From the NCBI GenBank assembly GCA_026260175.1, contig JAKCWW010008266.1, positions 1 to 25,518 of the forward strand: a stretch of 25,518 nt of DNA, read 5' to 3'. A program made the translations under genes and the position numbers. The notes beneath the pieces were generated by a model. The model had not been told where the DNA came from. It saw only the letters and a program-made list of their open reading frames with translations, and did not search any database. How positions within the stretch are numbered: the stretch's first letter is position 1; every line of letters starts with the position of its first letter. The stretch comes from Reticulitermes lucifugus. Taxonomy: Eukaryota; Arthropoda; Insecta; Blattodea; Rhinotermitidae. This document shows, piece after piece, positions 7,301 to 15,600 of this stretch.

Positions 7301-9997
7301 GTCTATCTTGCTGTGTATAGTGGATAAAATCATGTGACTAGCTTTCATGAATACAACCTTTGCCTCCTCCACGCAAATCTCCACTCGGTAGTGGATAAGA
7401 CAAGTGACGCGCAACATTTGCTGCAGTATACAATGAAAATCTGCATGCATTGATTGTCTTAGTATATAAACAAGGAAACAGGTTCCGATTGCGCAACCAG
7501 TGAGGTCATCACCCTTCCACAAGCAACAGAGGGAGTAAAAAAAAGTAACAACTCACACACGAACAGCCTGCAAATTAATAACGAGACTACCAAGTTACAC
7601 ATAATAAGAAATCAAACTGTATGCTATACCAGAGGTTGTATTCATGAAAACTAGTCACACAATCTTATCCACCAGACATTGCAAGATAGACCGTCTTCGA
7701 TCTACAGGACACTCTGAGCAATACAAACATATGAAGAAAGGGACTCAGCGCACACATTTTTTAACCACTTTTTAATTTTTCTCTTACTTTATTATTATTC
7801 CAGTACTGGAATAATAATTTTTGTACTGATTATAGTATCCACTGCTTGTAAAGGAGAGGCCTGTACCTGATACACTTTCTCTTTTATGTAAACTGAGCAA
7901 CTACCTGATGATGGCCATAAAAATCGGCAGAAACATGTTGTGGTGAACATACAGAATATATAGTATTCTTGTTAGTTTTGTTAAGTCTGAATGTACAAAT
8001 AAGACCGTATGATGATGTACGCATACAGATTAAATCGGTTCTAATGACCTCGGTTTGTGCGACACCTCAGCTATAGTATTATACATTCTGTGGTACCGAC
8101 TGATTCCCCATATGGCACGTGTTTTTCTACCTTGCTTAGTATGATGCATAAAAGAGCATGTACCTCAGATATAACGACATTGCCAGTCATCTGTTCCAAT
8201 ATAATTTTCCAAGAAGTAGAATATTTTGAGAATTCTACCATCTCGTAGTCCTTGAGAGGGCAAGCCCTTTACGCTTCCAGGTAGCTACATAAATTCCAGA
8301 CCTGCAAAATGACAGTAGTAATGGTAATTCACTTTGTGCATAAAGTTTCCCTGTATGTTCCACTCCTGCAGTTAACAGGAGATTGGTAACATGATAACAT
8401 GGCTACAGTCACAAATAAAGGAAGGTTTTGAGTGTTGAAGGAAAAGTTAACGTGATACGAAAAATAGAAAATGGGAAAAGAAAGCTGACGTGTCAGGAAT
8501 TTGGTCTTGTAACTTCTACCATCCAAACGATTTGGAAAAACAGAACCAAAGTTATTAGTGCGTGTGAACAGAACGGATTGAGAATAAAGCGACTTTGAAA
8601 GCCTGAATGAAGTGATGTCGATGAGGCACTGCTTAAGTGGTTTAAGCAAGAGAGAAGTGACAGTGTCCCAGTGAGTGGTCCTCTTCTCATAATAACTTTT
8701 CGTTCTTCCTAAATTTTAATTTTAAGTTAACACTTTTTTAGCATAAATTATGAAATTAAATTACGGAAGAGTAATTTTTATTATTTCTAAATTTTAATTG
8801 TAACTTAAATTTGAAATAGATCATAGCATTAACATTACGTAATATGCCTGCAGGCTTGTATTTTGTCTTGAAATATTTTTCCTTCACCTTTACCATACGC
8901 CTCGCTTAGAGCAACACTCGTTTATAATAACACAATTTATTCGGCTCCTTCAATGACGGTATAACAGAGTTTGACTGTATTTATATATTGTGTAGTTTTT
9001 CTCAGTCCCCCCCCCCCNCCAGGTAAATTCTGGGATAGTACCCTGGTAGGCCACAGTTTCTTTCCAAGTCTTTTCCACTTTATCATTTATCAGTCATCCA
9101 CGACTGACACTGTAGTATATAGTCTGAGATACTGACACCATTATAAGGTAAACCACAAATTAAAACCTGACATGAAAGGTAAAATGTGAAAACATATGTA
9201 TGTGCACTGATTTGTTTCAAATGAAGTCAACCCAGTGCTGGACCTGCCACACTTTCACCTTTGCCATGTTTGCCATTTTTAAGCCTTTCTAGAGATAAAA
9301 CATTTGGAGCTAAAATGTTGCAGGAGGAATTGTTCCGCAGTTTTCAAGCCTTTCTAGAGATAACAAATTTGGAGCTAATATTTTGCAGGAGAACTTCTCC
9401 TTTACCAAGGTTTGTTGATATCTGAGATGGGCACATTTTAAATTGTGCTTGGTATAGAATGGTGCTGTATTATGCTACAAAGTATTAGTCTTAATTAAAG
9501 TTCTTCATTATCGTTTTTATTGCTTGTGGTGGAATATCTCCTGCACCAAGTTTGTTCTCATGCTGCAAGGCTATCTTAAGTGTGGCATATCATAATCTTC
9601 ATACGAGAATGAAATTTGATGCTTGTTGTATTTGATTGATTGGTCTGATGACAGTTAAAGAAGGTAAGGCGCAGTTGTCCCCGAGATTAATTAAGCAAAA
9701 GGGCCATGTGGATATAAGGGGGAATGGAGATATATTTTTATGTAAGCTTAACCAGTGCACGAAATGTGGAGGTGAATAATCAACTTCATACCTTGGATTC
9801 TTTGGCATTCATGCAGGAAACATCTAAATATTTTGTTTTTTTTTTCTGTGGTGCAGCAAAAGGAGCAACTGAAGAAGCTGAAAGAAGGTTTGGAGGATGA
9901 AATTAGTTTCCATGAAGAGCAAGTGAAGCGGCACCAGGAAGCAATACAGCGCCACAAACAGAGAGTCAAGGAAATTGACAGCAAGGGAAAGCACTAA
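1252..9997 (+). CDS. ATPIF1: Mitochondrial ATP synthase inhibitor IF1, spliced gene (1252-1307, 6669-6807, 9857-9997)
   Basis: IF1 blocks ATP hydrolysis by the F1 sector of ATP synthase when the membrane potential collapses. The three exons join in phase to 111 residues. Residues 1-22 look like a cleavable matrix-targeting sequence: Arg/Ser-rich, almost no acidic residues, with Arg-Ser-Tyr just before the likely cleavage site. Residues 26-62 carry the family signature: [16 protein letters not shown], then [20 protein letters not shown], the inhibitory segment that enters F1. Residues 66-105 form the Glu/Lys-rich antiparallel coiled coil that dimerises animal IF1. Introns are 5361 and 3049 nt with AG|GTAATT, CAG|GTTGTT and two -CAG/-TACAG junctions. 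The first methionine at 1252 is preferred because it gives the targeting sequence; Met18 is the alternative. Length fits the family. Identification is from motif knowledge; the exon junctions are inferred. Confidence 0.93.
1986..2286. repeat. Foldback (hairpin) element with ~150-bp arms and 1-nt loop
   Basis: Left arm 1986-2134 and right arm 2136-2286 are reverse complements at roughly 80-85% identity by eye. The perfect centre GGGAAGTAC-T-GTACTTCCC is at 2126-2144. The outer part also pairs, for example the CAACAAATGCACACA-type segments near 2000 and 2265. Each arm carries the CTGAxGATGG...CCGAAAC-like motif described under findings. The element lies inside IF1 intron 1, so the transcript could form a long hairpin. 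Confidence 0.85.
2183..2226 (+). ncRNA. Hammerhead-like ribozyme core, degenerate
   Basis: GATTCC (2183-2188) and GGAGTC (2221-2226) can pair as stem I with one G-U. They flank CTGAAAA (2189-2195), a short hairpin (GTGC/GCAC) and GAAAC (2211-2215). The hammerhead core requires CUGANGA, so the G-to-A change should abolish self-cleavage. An extra U also sits between the core and stem II. This is a structural resemblance only. Confidence 0.3.
2652..2737. repeat. Short stem-loop with a perfect 20-bp stem
   Basis: Positions 2652-2671 and 2718-2737 are exact reverse complements over 20 bases. Inside, GTCCATCGTCC (2681) and GGATGATGCAC (2704) add an inner stem with two mismatches, giving an ~86-nt hairpin. 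A 12-bp direct repeat AATAATGGTCAT flanks the area (2643-2654 and 2765-2776) but overlaps the first bases of the left stem. It could be a miniature foldback element remnant. Confidence 0.8.
3326..3540 (+). mobile_element. LINE 3'-end fragment
   Basis: The translated remains follow the order typical of the C-terminus of an abundant insect non-LTR element. A degraded W-E-D-N-I-K-x-like stretch reads as [17 protein letters not shown], then GRDKW and a V-N-F-K-V-like run, followed by a tail similar to the copy at 10058-10330. The copy is 5'-truncated and broken. It lies in sense orientation in IF1 intron 1. Confidence 0.65.
3768..3784. repeat. Poly-C run
   Basis: About a dozen consecutive C residues follow GCCACTG. 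This is a simple homopolymer, resembling those next to the undetermined bases at 9018 and 24946. Confidence 0.7.
4680..5060 (+). mobile_element. Dispersed insect repeat, class unknown
   Basis: The conceptual translation contains the ordered blocks [21 protein letters not shown], then (after a stop) [13 protein letters not shown] recognise this as a very common repeat in insect genomes, where it usually reads like LTSALDGGEWSAS...RAPGTHWIGGWVGPRA. It is not a host protein: stops and frame changes interrupt it and the family is only known as scattered fragments. It could be part of a SINE or the non-coding part of a larger transposon. Confidence 0.55.
5664..5988 (+). pseudogene. Decayed DDE transposase, C-terminal part
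   Basis: Across several frames the sequence follows an insect DDE/D transposase C-terminus. An H-Y-H-L-like stretch near 5664 is followed by [10 protein letters not shown] (5756-5785), matching the family motif WPPRSPDLTP around a catalytic acidic residue. Next come a W-G-H-like stretch, KDVE, and [22 protein letters not shown]. It ends with HFENLL and TAA at 5986-5988. There are in-frame stops (for example TAG at 5786) and frameshifts. It sits in IF1 intron 1. The N-terminal half was not found. Confidence 0.7.
6669..6807 (+). CDS. ATPIF1: IF1 coding exon 2, glycine-rich linker and inhibitory segment
   Basis: The acceptor is CTTTCATTACAG|C; the first C completes Ser19. The exon encodes residues 20-65: RSYSSQ, the glycine-rich stretch, and the minimal inhibitory region ending EEEFFYKQ. 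The donor CAG|GTTGTT is weaker than consensus, but it places the family's conserved F-F ... K-E-Q-L spacing correctly when joined to exon 3. Confidence 0.92.
6984..7359 (-). repeat. Left arm of a ~370-bp inverted repeat pair
   Basis: This is the reverse complement of 7633-8003 at roughly 80-85% identity by eye, with small indels. Shared landmarks are TAAAGGAGAGGCCT, CTTCTCTTTTATGTAAA and TTCTTGTTAGTT. The hammerhead-like motif lies at about 7039-7088, read on the minus strand. The arms are separated by 273 nt (7360-7632). The two arms are probably two insertions, or terminal repeats, of one element. Confidence 0.88.
7633..8003 (+). repeat. Right arm of the inverted repeat pair
   Basis: This is the partner of 6984-7359. 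Similarity ends at ACAAATAAG (about 8003) on the outside and at the AGGTTGTATTCATGAAA segment (7633) on the inside. It carries the best-preserved CTGATGA...GAAAC core of the two arms (7899-7946). It could be a pseudo-LTR of a Penelope-like element, which often carry such cores; this is inference from the motif alone. Confidence 0.88.
7899..7946 (+). ncRNA. Hammerhead-like ribozyme core
   Basis: AACTAC immediately precedes CTGATGA (7905-7911). A weak stem II region and GAAAC (7930-7934) follow, then the palindrome AACATGTT, then GTGGT, which can re-pair with ACTAC as stem I (5 bp with one G-U). CUGANGA and GAAA match the hammerhead core. Against this, there is an extra U after the core and stem II is poorly paired here. 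Activity is doubtful for this copy. Confidence 0.4.
8419..8691 (+). pseudogene. Tigger/pogo-type transposase, N-terminal DNA-binding part, decayed
   Basis: One frame keeps about 90 codons of the family's paired helix-turn-helix region. [20 protein letters not shown] opens the psq-type HTH, continuing to [18 protein letters not shown]. The start of the CENP-B-type HTH follows with [25 protein letters not shown]. Two in-frame TGA codons (after KRL and after KPE) and a TAA just upstream break it. The catalytic DDE domain is absent: the sequence switches to AT-rich DNA after 8691. This is an internally deleted copy within IF1 intron 2. Confidence 0.85.
8951..8979 (+). repeat. Candidate 3' terminal inverted repeat of the Tigger element
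   Basis: Read on the minus strand this is CAGTCAAACTCTGTTATACC..., which has the CAGT(C)AAAC-TC-GTTAT character of Tigger ends. It is followed on the + strand by TA, the expected target duplication. A matching 5' end was not found upstream of 8419. Confidence 0.5.
9005..9020. repeat. Poly-C run with an undetermined base
   Basis: A homopolymer C run is interrupted by n at 9018, so its true length is uncertain. It precedes AGGTAAATTCTGGGATAGTACC, which looks like part of a dispersed repeat. Confidence 0.8.
9281..9410. repeat. 65-bp tandem duplication, two units
   Basis: AAGCCTTTCTAGAGATAA begins at 9281 and again at 9346. Downstream, ATTTGGAGCTAA and TTGCAGGAG are shared at the same offset of 65. 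The second half of each unit is more diverged. It lies in IF1 intron 2. Confidence 0.85.
9857..9997 (+). CDS. ATPIF1: IF1 coding exon 3, C-terminal coiled coil and stop
   Basis: The acceptor TTTTTCTGTGGTGCAG is followed by residues 66-111: [45 protein letters not shown] and TAA at 9995-9997. Repeated acidic/basic heptads fit the family's dimerising helix. Histidines occur at residues 84, 91, 98 and 111. Exon sequence continues 18 nt past the stop to a probable donor. Confidence 0.93.
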   Translation, partial: QKEQLKKLKEGLEDEISFHEEQVKRHQEAIQRHKQRVKEIDSKGKH

Positions 9998-10057
9998 GTG
10001 CTTTAAGGAAGACTGGTATGTGATTTGTTACTGTGTGCATGGGGCAGAGGAGGTATG

Positions 10058-10330
10058 CTTGCAGGATGCTGGTGGGGAAACCTGAAAGAAAGAGGTTGCT
10101 TGGCAGATGTAGGTTTAGGTGGGAGGATAATGTTAAAATGAATCAGAAAGAAATGGGATGGCATGGACTGGATTCATCTGGCTGAGGATAGGGACAAGTG
10201 GCAGGCTCATTTGAACACAGTAATGAGCGTTCGGCATTCATAAAATGGACAGAATTTTTTGACTAGCTGAGCACTTATTAGCTTCTCAAAAAGGACTGCT
10301 GCATGAAGTTAGTGCTGAATTTCAAATCCA
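10058..10330 (+). mobile_element. LINE 3'-end fragment
   Basis: The broken translation RMLVGKPERKRLLG, then a RWEDNVKMNQKEMGWHGLD-like block, then a D-R-D-K-W-like DNA block (GATAGGGACAAGTGG) is the usual C-terminal order of this insect non-LTR family. Tail sequence TTTTTTGACTAGCTGAGCA...CTTCTCAAAAAGG parallels the copies at 3326 and 22430. It is 5'-truncated with frameshifts and lies in the putative UTR intron. Confidence 0.75.
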
Positions 10331-12345
10331 GAACTCCAGAAATAAACATTTAATGAAGATTACATTGTTCTGGCATATAACTCATAAATTTCTTGTCAGT
10401 ATCAAGTATCCAGTCTGACATTTAGAACCACTATCCAAATTTTATGTGGTGTAAAAAAGCATAAAACAACAGATTCAGCGTTTGTGAGGGGCTGTAATTT
10501 CTGCTCCTTATCCATTTCGTAACTGAGTATTTGAGTAAACAGACGCTTCTAGAGATGGCACCATACATACAGGATACTAATGGTGTTAGTAGTTGTGGAA
10601 ACATGAGTCTTCTCGATGATCACAGTTTTTTAGATTGTGTTGCTGTGTAGTTTGGTTTGGAGGAACCAACACATTCATCTTTAGGGTATGAAGTACCAGA
10701 CTACATGGTAGCACATCCCAGAGCACTGTAATTTTCATTTTTATTGCTGTGAGAACTTAAGTCTTGCGTGAGTCTCCTTAGCAAATACAGTGTAATCATT
10801 TGAGAGCTACCCAAACATTTTTGGGCTGCTGCCATCAACTTCAACACTACATAATCTGACAGCAACCTTAAAAAAGTCAAGAGCCTGCATACATCACAGT
10901 TCCTCTTTAATGTCACTTCAATAAATCATTGAAGAGCTACTGTACAGTGAACTTAAAGCATTGTGTGTCGTGCAGTTGCAATTCTGAGCCCATACTTTTT
11001 TACTGTTGTGTTCATATTCCATGTTTGAGATACATGTTGGAATGAAGGTTCATGTAAGATACTTATGTGAAAGATGGTTATAAAAGAAAATGAGAACTTG
11101 CTGACATAAAGTTCAGGATGTGGCAGTTCCAAATGGACAAGCTGTTCAAACTGTTGTAAATTAAATAGACAGGGTTGTTATTGGAGAAGACAGAAGTGAA
11201 GCAAAATGCCAAGTGTTCACTGACAAGAAATTTCATGAAAGAACTTCTAGACTTTTACATTTCCTTTCAGTAAAAATATGGTCAAGATTCTGGTATAAAT
11301 TTCAGGATGTTAAAATTTAAAATAGAAAAATATACAGCTGTCAGTAATTTAAGACATACAGGGTCATTACTGGATAAGGAGGTACCAAATGAAAATGTGG
11401 AGGGCATATTGGGCTTAAAATTTCCACCAGAAATTTCACATTTGTCTTGCAACTGAAGTGGTGTTTCAAAACCATTAGTTCAAACTGCCACAAACTCCTG
11501 TAAGTTAAACCATGCAAGACAACCAAACTGGCTGACACATAACACATAAGCTGATATCATGGTCATCATTGATACATATTGGAGATATATTAAATATGTA
11601 CAGGCTGGTGGTTTGTTGAGGCCACTGTCATTCCAATTGTGTGTCACCCGGTTTAACAGGCATATCACTTGTCCCTCCTGCCAAAGTGACCAGGAAGTTT
11701 CTAGGTAGCTGTGAAACGTTGCACTATAATTAGTAACATAATTCAGACCAAACAAAAACCTTATCGGGAAACAAATGTGTAGTAATTTGCTGACTGTTTA
11801 TCTAGTCGTTATGTTCCGTGTATTGCATATGACATGCACTGTTAACTAGATTGCGCGGTGGTGAAACTGATCATAGCAAGAACAGAGGTAAATACAAAGA
11901 GTTAACCATTAGTACAAGTAATGTGCCTTGCTGTGCTGAGCTGATATATTAAAATATTTGTAAATGTGAAACCCATAAATGAAACCTATATTATGTTTAT
12001 TAACAGTAAACATGAATAATGTGTTTTCATATTTATAACCTCTTCTGTAAATGGTCGTTAAGCTGAGAGGACACATGCATCTGCTGTGTGTGACTGACCC
12101 TCCACCTTCAACCTGTTTATATTATCTCTGGTACATTTTGGGACAGAATTTTTGCATTTCTTAATTCTGTTGTACCATCTTACATTACCAGAATGTGAAA
12201 GCTTGCGTATGGTCTGTATGCTCTACTACCAAGTAGTGAAACAAGAGACGCATAGAGGTAGAAAGACCAAAACTATTACAAAGATATTAAGGGATTACCA
12301 TTTCTGCCAGTTCAACATTTCTTTGATGGGAAAGACTGTCGTCCT
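10331..12345. other. Stretch without a recognised gene
   Basis: Both strands were scanned. The short open frames here (for example 10701-10916, 11341-11547 and 11480-11755 on the minus strand) show no domain and have repeat-like or random composition. The stretch is probably intronic and partly old repeats. Confidence 0.45.
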
Positions 12346-12347
12346 TT

Positions 12348-12735
12348 TTGGCAGCAGCTCAAGTAGCAGCTCCATCGGGATTTGATTCAACAACTGGGCC
12401 TCTCCACTACTTGAATGGCGCACTTACAAAAAGTACAAGTACTTTTCTATCCAATGCTTCCCCAATTTCTGAAAGAGCATTCCTTTTTTGGAAGGTTCCC
12501 AGTCTTTGCCCATTTGTCTGTCCAGTAAATGCAGCATGTAGGTGAAGATGAGTATCGAGCACTGGTGGAATGATACTGATGGGGGAAAACTGAAGTACTC
12601 AGAGAGAAACCTCTCCCAGTGCCACTTTGTCCACCAGAAATCTCACTTGGACTGGCCTGGCATCGAATCCAGGCCCCCACTGTGAGAGGTTGGCTACAAA
12701 CGTCTGAACCATGGCATGGCCAATGCTGCACTTCT
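12348..12735 (-). mobile_element. SINE-like, tRNA-derived repeat
   Basis: On the minus strand the head contains GCCATGGTTCAGACG (12701-12717 region), an A-box-like segment. About 40 nt later comes GGATTCGATGCCAGG (about 12657-12671), a B-box/T-arm-like segment. Together they resemble a tRNA half. The body reads GGTGGACAAAGTGGCACTGGGAGAGG and TCAGTATCATTCCACCAG, which I recognise as a very common insect repeat often mis-annotated as coding. The 97-codon minus ORF here is that repeat, not a gene. The tail end near 12348 is uncertain. Confidence 0.6.
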
Positions 12736-13031
12736 GACATCTAAACTACTTAATAGACTTAATTTCCTACCTCACAGGGAACACAGTCCGTGTCTTTCTT
12801 AAAGATCAACTGGTTAATGCTGTTTAGGGAATTGATATTTACTGTGAGACCCTTACAAAACGTGAATACAGCGTGTTGGAAAAATACAGAGCCTCTTAAT
12901 TTTACAGCAGGTAGTATGTGTGTTACCACTTGTCTTTTAAGTGGTTAAATTGAAGAAACATTGTGATCTTGTGCATGCAGTCTTCTCACATGTTTGTCTG
13001 AAATAAAAGCCTTATGTTCTTTATTTTGCAG

Positions 13032-13185
13032 GAGCTGTTTTGCAAGACTTAATGTGCCACACATTAGTGCACTTAAAGTTCTTGGTGCCAGTGTGCATTA
13101 TGTAGAGCTATTGTAAAGGAATTTTTGAAATGTGCTGTTAGAGTCTGCTTAGTTGTTGATTAAAAATTTTCTGAGTGTAATTTTT
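13032..13185 (+). other. ATPIF1: Probable last non-coding exon of IF1
   Basis: It begins after TTCTTTATTTTGCAG and contains no long open frame. ATTAAA at 13159-13164 is the only poly(A)-signal-like hexamer close by, with GT-rich sequence about 25-35 nt downstream. Support is from splice and poly(A) signals only. Confidence 0.45.
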
Positions 13186-13235
13186 GCATATAGCTTTGTT
13201 GTGTAACTGATAGAACTGATCTTATGATGTGGACA

Positions 13236-13262
13236 TGTACATATATATATATGTGTGTGTAC
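13236..13262. repeat. AT/GT microsatellite
   Basis: Short alternating ATATATATAT then GTGTGTGT tract. Confidence 0.8.
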
Positions 13263-14710
13263 AAACATAATCACAGTTGAATGTTATTGAAATGTGAGCT
13301 TCATTTTCTGACCTTGTTCCTTGTATTATGTATAGTAAATACCATAAGTCTGATACTCAGAAGCTAAGTTTTTGTCATACAACAATAGTTCTTGGTTGAA
13401 ACATTAATGGGTAATAGTAATAATATGCACCAATATCATATATGGTGATGTGCTTTTACCAAGTTGAGCATGTCCAGGTTGTGATTGTGGTATACATGGC
13501 ATAACAGCTGTAGTTTGAATAACAGGAATATTCATATTAGGTAATTTGTGGATTTTCTTGGTCTCCAACAAAATGCAAGAAGAGCTCTTTGGATTAGGTA
13601 ATGACCAAGTCCAGCATACATAATGGTCTCGGACTCTGATCCGACACAGACCAAACAAATATTTTTGAAGTCTGTTCTGCTGGGATATGGCATCATGTCA
13701 CTGGATGATTGGTGCCTGACAATTTGAAACGTGGTGGTCTTGTCTTCAAGGGTTAAAATGTCCAGTGAGAACTAAGGTGGGCCATGTGTAATTTTAAACA
13801 GTAAACAGGTTAAGTAATTTGTTTAAAATTAAATGCCATTAACAGTATATCATACTTTCAGTAACCAAATTATATTATAATTATTGAATTCAAAACTTTA
13901 TTGCATTGTTATCTGTTCACTGGCTTACGCTGTATGTTACCATTCAGGGATGGCATACCTTTCAGAACATGTATGGCCTGTAACCAAAAAAAAACATTTT
14001 TAATTCTTTAAGGTAAAAAGTCTGCGCCCGGAGCCGGGCCACATTGTGTAGTTAGAATAAGATAGTGAAAAGGCTGTGTGGTTTGAGACCCCTGCTATAT
14101 AGCATTCCCACCACGTATGCAGAGGTGTATGTTGGTACACTGGCTATACCATTGGGATCAGCTTTATTAGACACCACAGCCACATCCAGCTGTACCAACT
14201 GGGAAAGGTAGTGATAGTACACAGCCCCGACCTTGGTGAACACTTGTTGCTCTGCATCAGCATCCTGGCCAAGAAACATACTCAGAGACTTGTGTGGGAG
14301 GTGATACAGATCAAGCTGCACCCTAACAGCATGCATTGGGAGGACAGGTTCTCACTGAGTGGGTCATGGAAACCCCTGGCCTACCATCTGAAGGGAAGGA
14401 AGCAGAAGGCTTTTTTCCAACGATGGGATCATGTCCCCCTAGTGGAACGCTGCCATACGTGTGTCCTCATAAGTACAATTGATCACTTCTCACTTTCCAC
14501 TTCACGTCTGCTAGAGACTCTCTGCATCATATTAAATTGTCCCAGAAAAGGGCCATTCAGGATACTGGTTTTGCAGCGTCATGTTTCATAGTTCTTCTTC
14601 ACCTGGACTGAGCTCTATGCCCTCTCACATACTGTGGTTCTGATCGGCCACATTCCTTCCAGCCTACCTTTATAAGAAACACATACTCATCCCATTACCT
14701 TCAACATCAA
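13263..14710. other. Stretch without a recognised gene
   Basis: A GC-rich mini-hairpin GCCCGGAGCCGGGC lies at about 14026-14039. The 126-codon + frame (14211-14591) and the 94-codon minus frame (14052-14336) are not recognised. The less AT-rich composition of 14040-14700 suggests an old transposon body, possibly part of a retroelement. No conserved motif could be verified. Confidence 0.4.
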
Positions 14711-14734
14711 CTTGGACTTACTTCCTGCAGTCCT

Positions 14735-14830
14735 AAAGATGGCAGCATGCTCCTCCAAAACTCTGGTGTTTACTTATGAAACTACATGGTGTCAAAACCC
14801 AGATAACTGCGGTCTTAGCCTTAGTGTACT
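14735..14830 (+). mobile_element. Dispersed insect repeat fragment (KMAACSSKTLV type)
   Basis: The translation KMAACSSKTLVFTYETTWCQNP matches the pattern of a common insect repeat (approximately x-E-A-A-x-x-S-E-T-x-V-x-x-Y-x-T-T-R-x-x-N-P-E-D). The same family occurs at 20895, 21420 and 21555 in this window. Confidence 0.55.
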
Positions 14831-14984
14831 TAATTACATCTTATGCCTGAAGTGTAGAACATTGAGATCATTTGAAATAATAATTAAAGATCCTGTACAT
14901 ACAGTGAAGCTATTTGTATTAGGTTAAGTTCTCAGCACTTCATTATGAAGTTTCAGTTTCTCCATCCCAGATTATCATCTCTTA

Positions 14985-15115
14985 CAGTATTTGACAAATA
15001 ATAGTTCAGAAAGGTAGCACAAGTGCAGATACATGTTTACAAACTCATTGGGACTTAAAGTGGTGATATTGTTATTCAGTCTTTACATACACAGTATTTG
15101 ACAAATTTTTATTAC
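14985..15115. repeat. Short direct repeat, 15 nt
   Basis: CAGTATTTGACAAAT occurs at about 14986 and again at about 15096, roughly 110 nt apart. The flanks are only weakly similar, so this may be a very old duplication. Confidence 0.45.
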
Positions 15116-15489
15116 TACAAAAACTGGCATAACTGACGAGTACATATTTATGAAGCATTATAAATTAACTACCTGAAAAGAAATATTGAAGATTTTACTG
15201 ATGGTAAAGTAATTTAAAATGCTCTGCTCGTTGTACTTTTTTTGTGGCACTTATCAGATATTTTTATCTTTGTTGTAGTGCATATTCTGGGTGTTCAGGT
15301 TTTTCCGTGGCTTATATATACAAATTCTGTGGTCGACCTTTAAATAGCCCTGTCCATTTCCGTTCATATGTCTACCTACTCACCACACTTTTTGTGGCTA
15401 TTTTTTAAAACCACATTAACTCTGTAGTTGCTATAAGGTTGTTCAGTGGTACAGTTGATGAATTTAGAATGGCCAGTAAATATTATTCT

Positions 15490-15600
15490 GGTTATCAAAT
15501 CAAGAAGGATGAGATGGTCTGGGCATGCAGCAGGCATTGGGGAAAAGAGAAATGCATACAGTGTGTTGGTAGGAGAACCTGAAGACACTAGACACAACGC
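15490..15600 (+). mobile_element. LINE 3'-region fragment
   Basis: IKSRRMRWSGHAAGIGEKRN followed by AYSVLVGEPE is the hallmark block of this insect non-LTR family (usual form IKSRRMRWAGHVARMGEKRN). It is intact in frame over about 37 codons, then similarity stops abruptly near 15600. This explains the 96-codon + frame there. Confidence 0.85.

Larger units (their letters stand above)
6808..9856 (+). other. IF1 intron 2 (3049 nt)
   Basis: The intron is bounded by GTTGTT and TTTTTCTGTGGTGCAG. It contains the large inverted repeat pair (6984-8003), the Tigger remnant (8419-8977), a poly-C run with an undetermined base (9018) and a 65-bp tandem duplication (9281-9410). Nothing recognisable lies in 8004-8418 or 9411-9840. 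Confidence 0.75.
9998..13190 (+). other. IF1 3' UTR with a probable intron (10016-13031)
   Basis: The stop codon is followed by GACTG|GTATGT (donor at 10016). A matching acceptor TTATTTTGCAG|GAGCTG is at 13031/13032. The stop lies only 18 nt before the junction, so such a UTR intron would not trigger nonsense-mediated decay. The last exon would be 13032 to about 13185, using ATTAAA at 13159-13164 with TTTGTTGTGT-type downstream GT-rich sequence. Alternatively exon 3 simply reads through and ends earlier; no AATAAA was noticed just after it. Confidence 0.5.

Noticed and set aside
8329..8690. Two minus-strand frames of 106 and 65 codons
   Set aside because: They are antisense shadows of the Tigger transposase remnant, which has clear family motifs on the plus strand.
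12657..12717. Genuine tRNA gene on the minus strand
   Set aside because: The A- and B-box-like segments belong to a SINE-like head; no full cloverleaf could be drawn.
12447..12740. 97-codon minus-strand frame as a gene
   Set aside because: The sequence is a common tRNA-derived repeat; the B-box-like segment and known repeat body explain it.
14052..14591. 94- and 126-codon overlapping frames on opposite strands as genes
   Set aside because: No domain or signal is recognisable, and they overlap each other; more likely an old transposon body.
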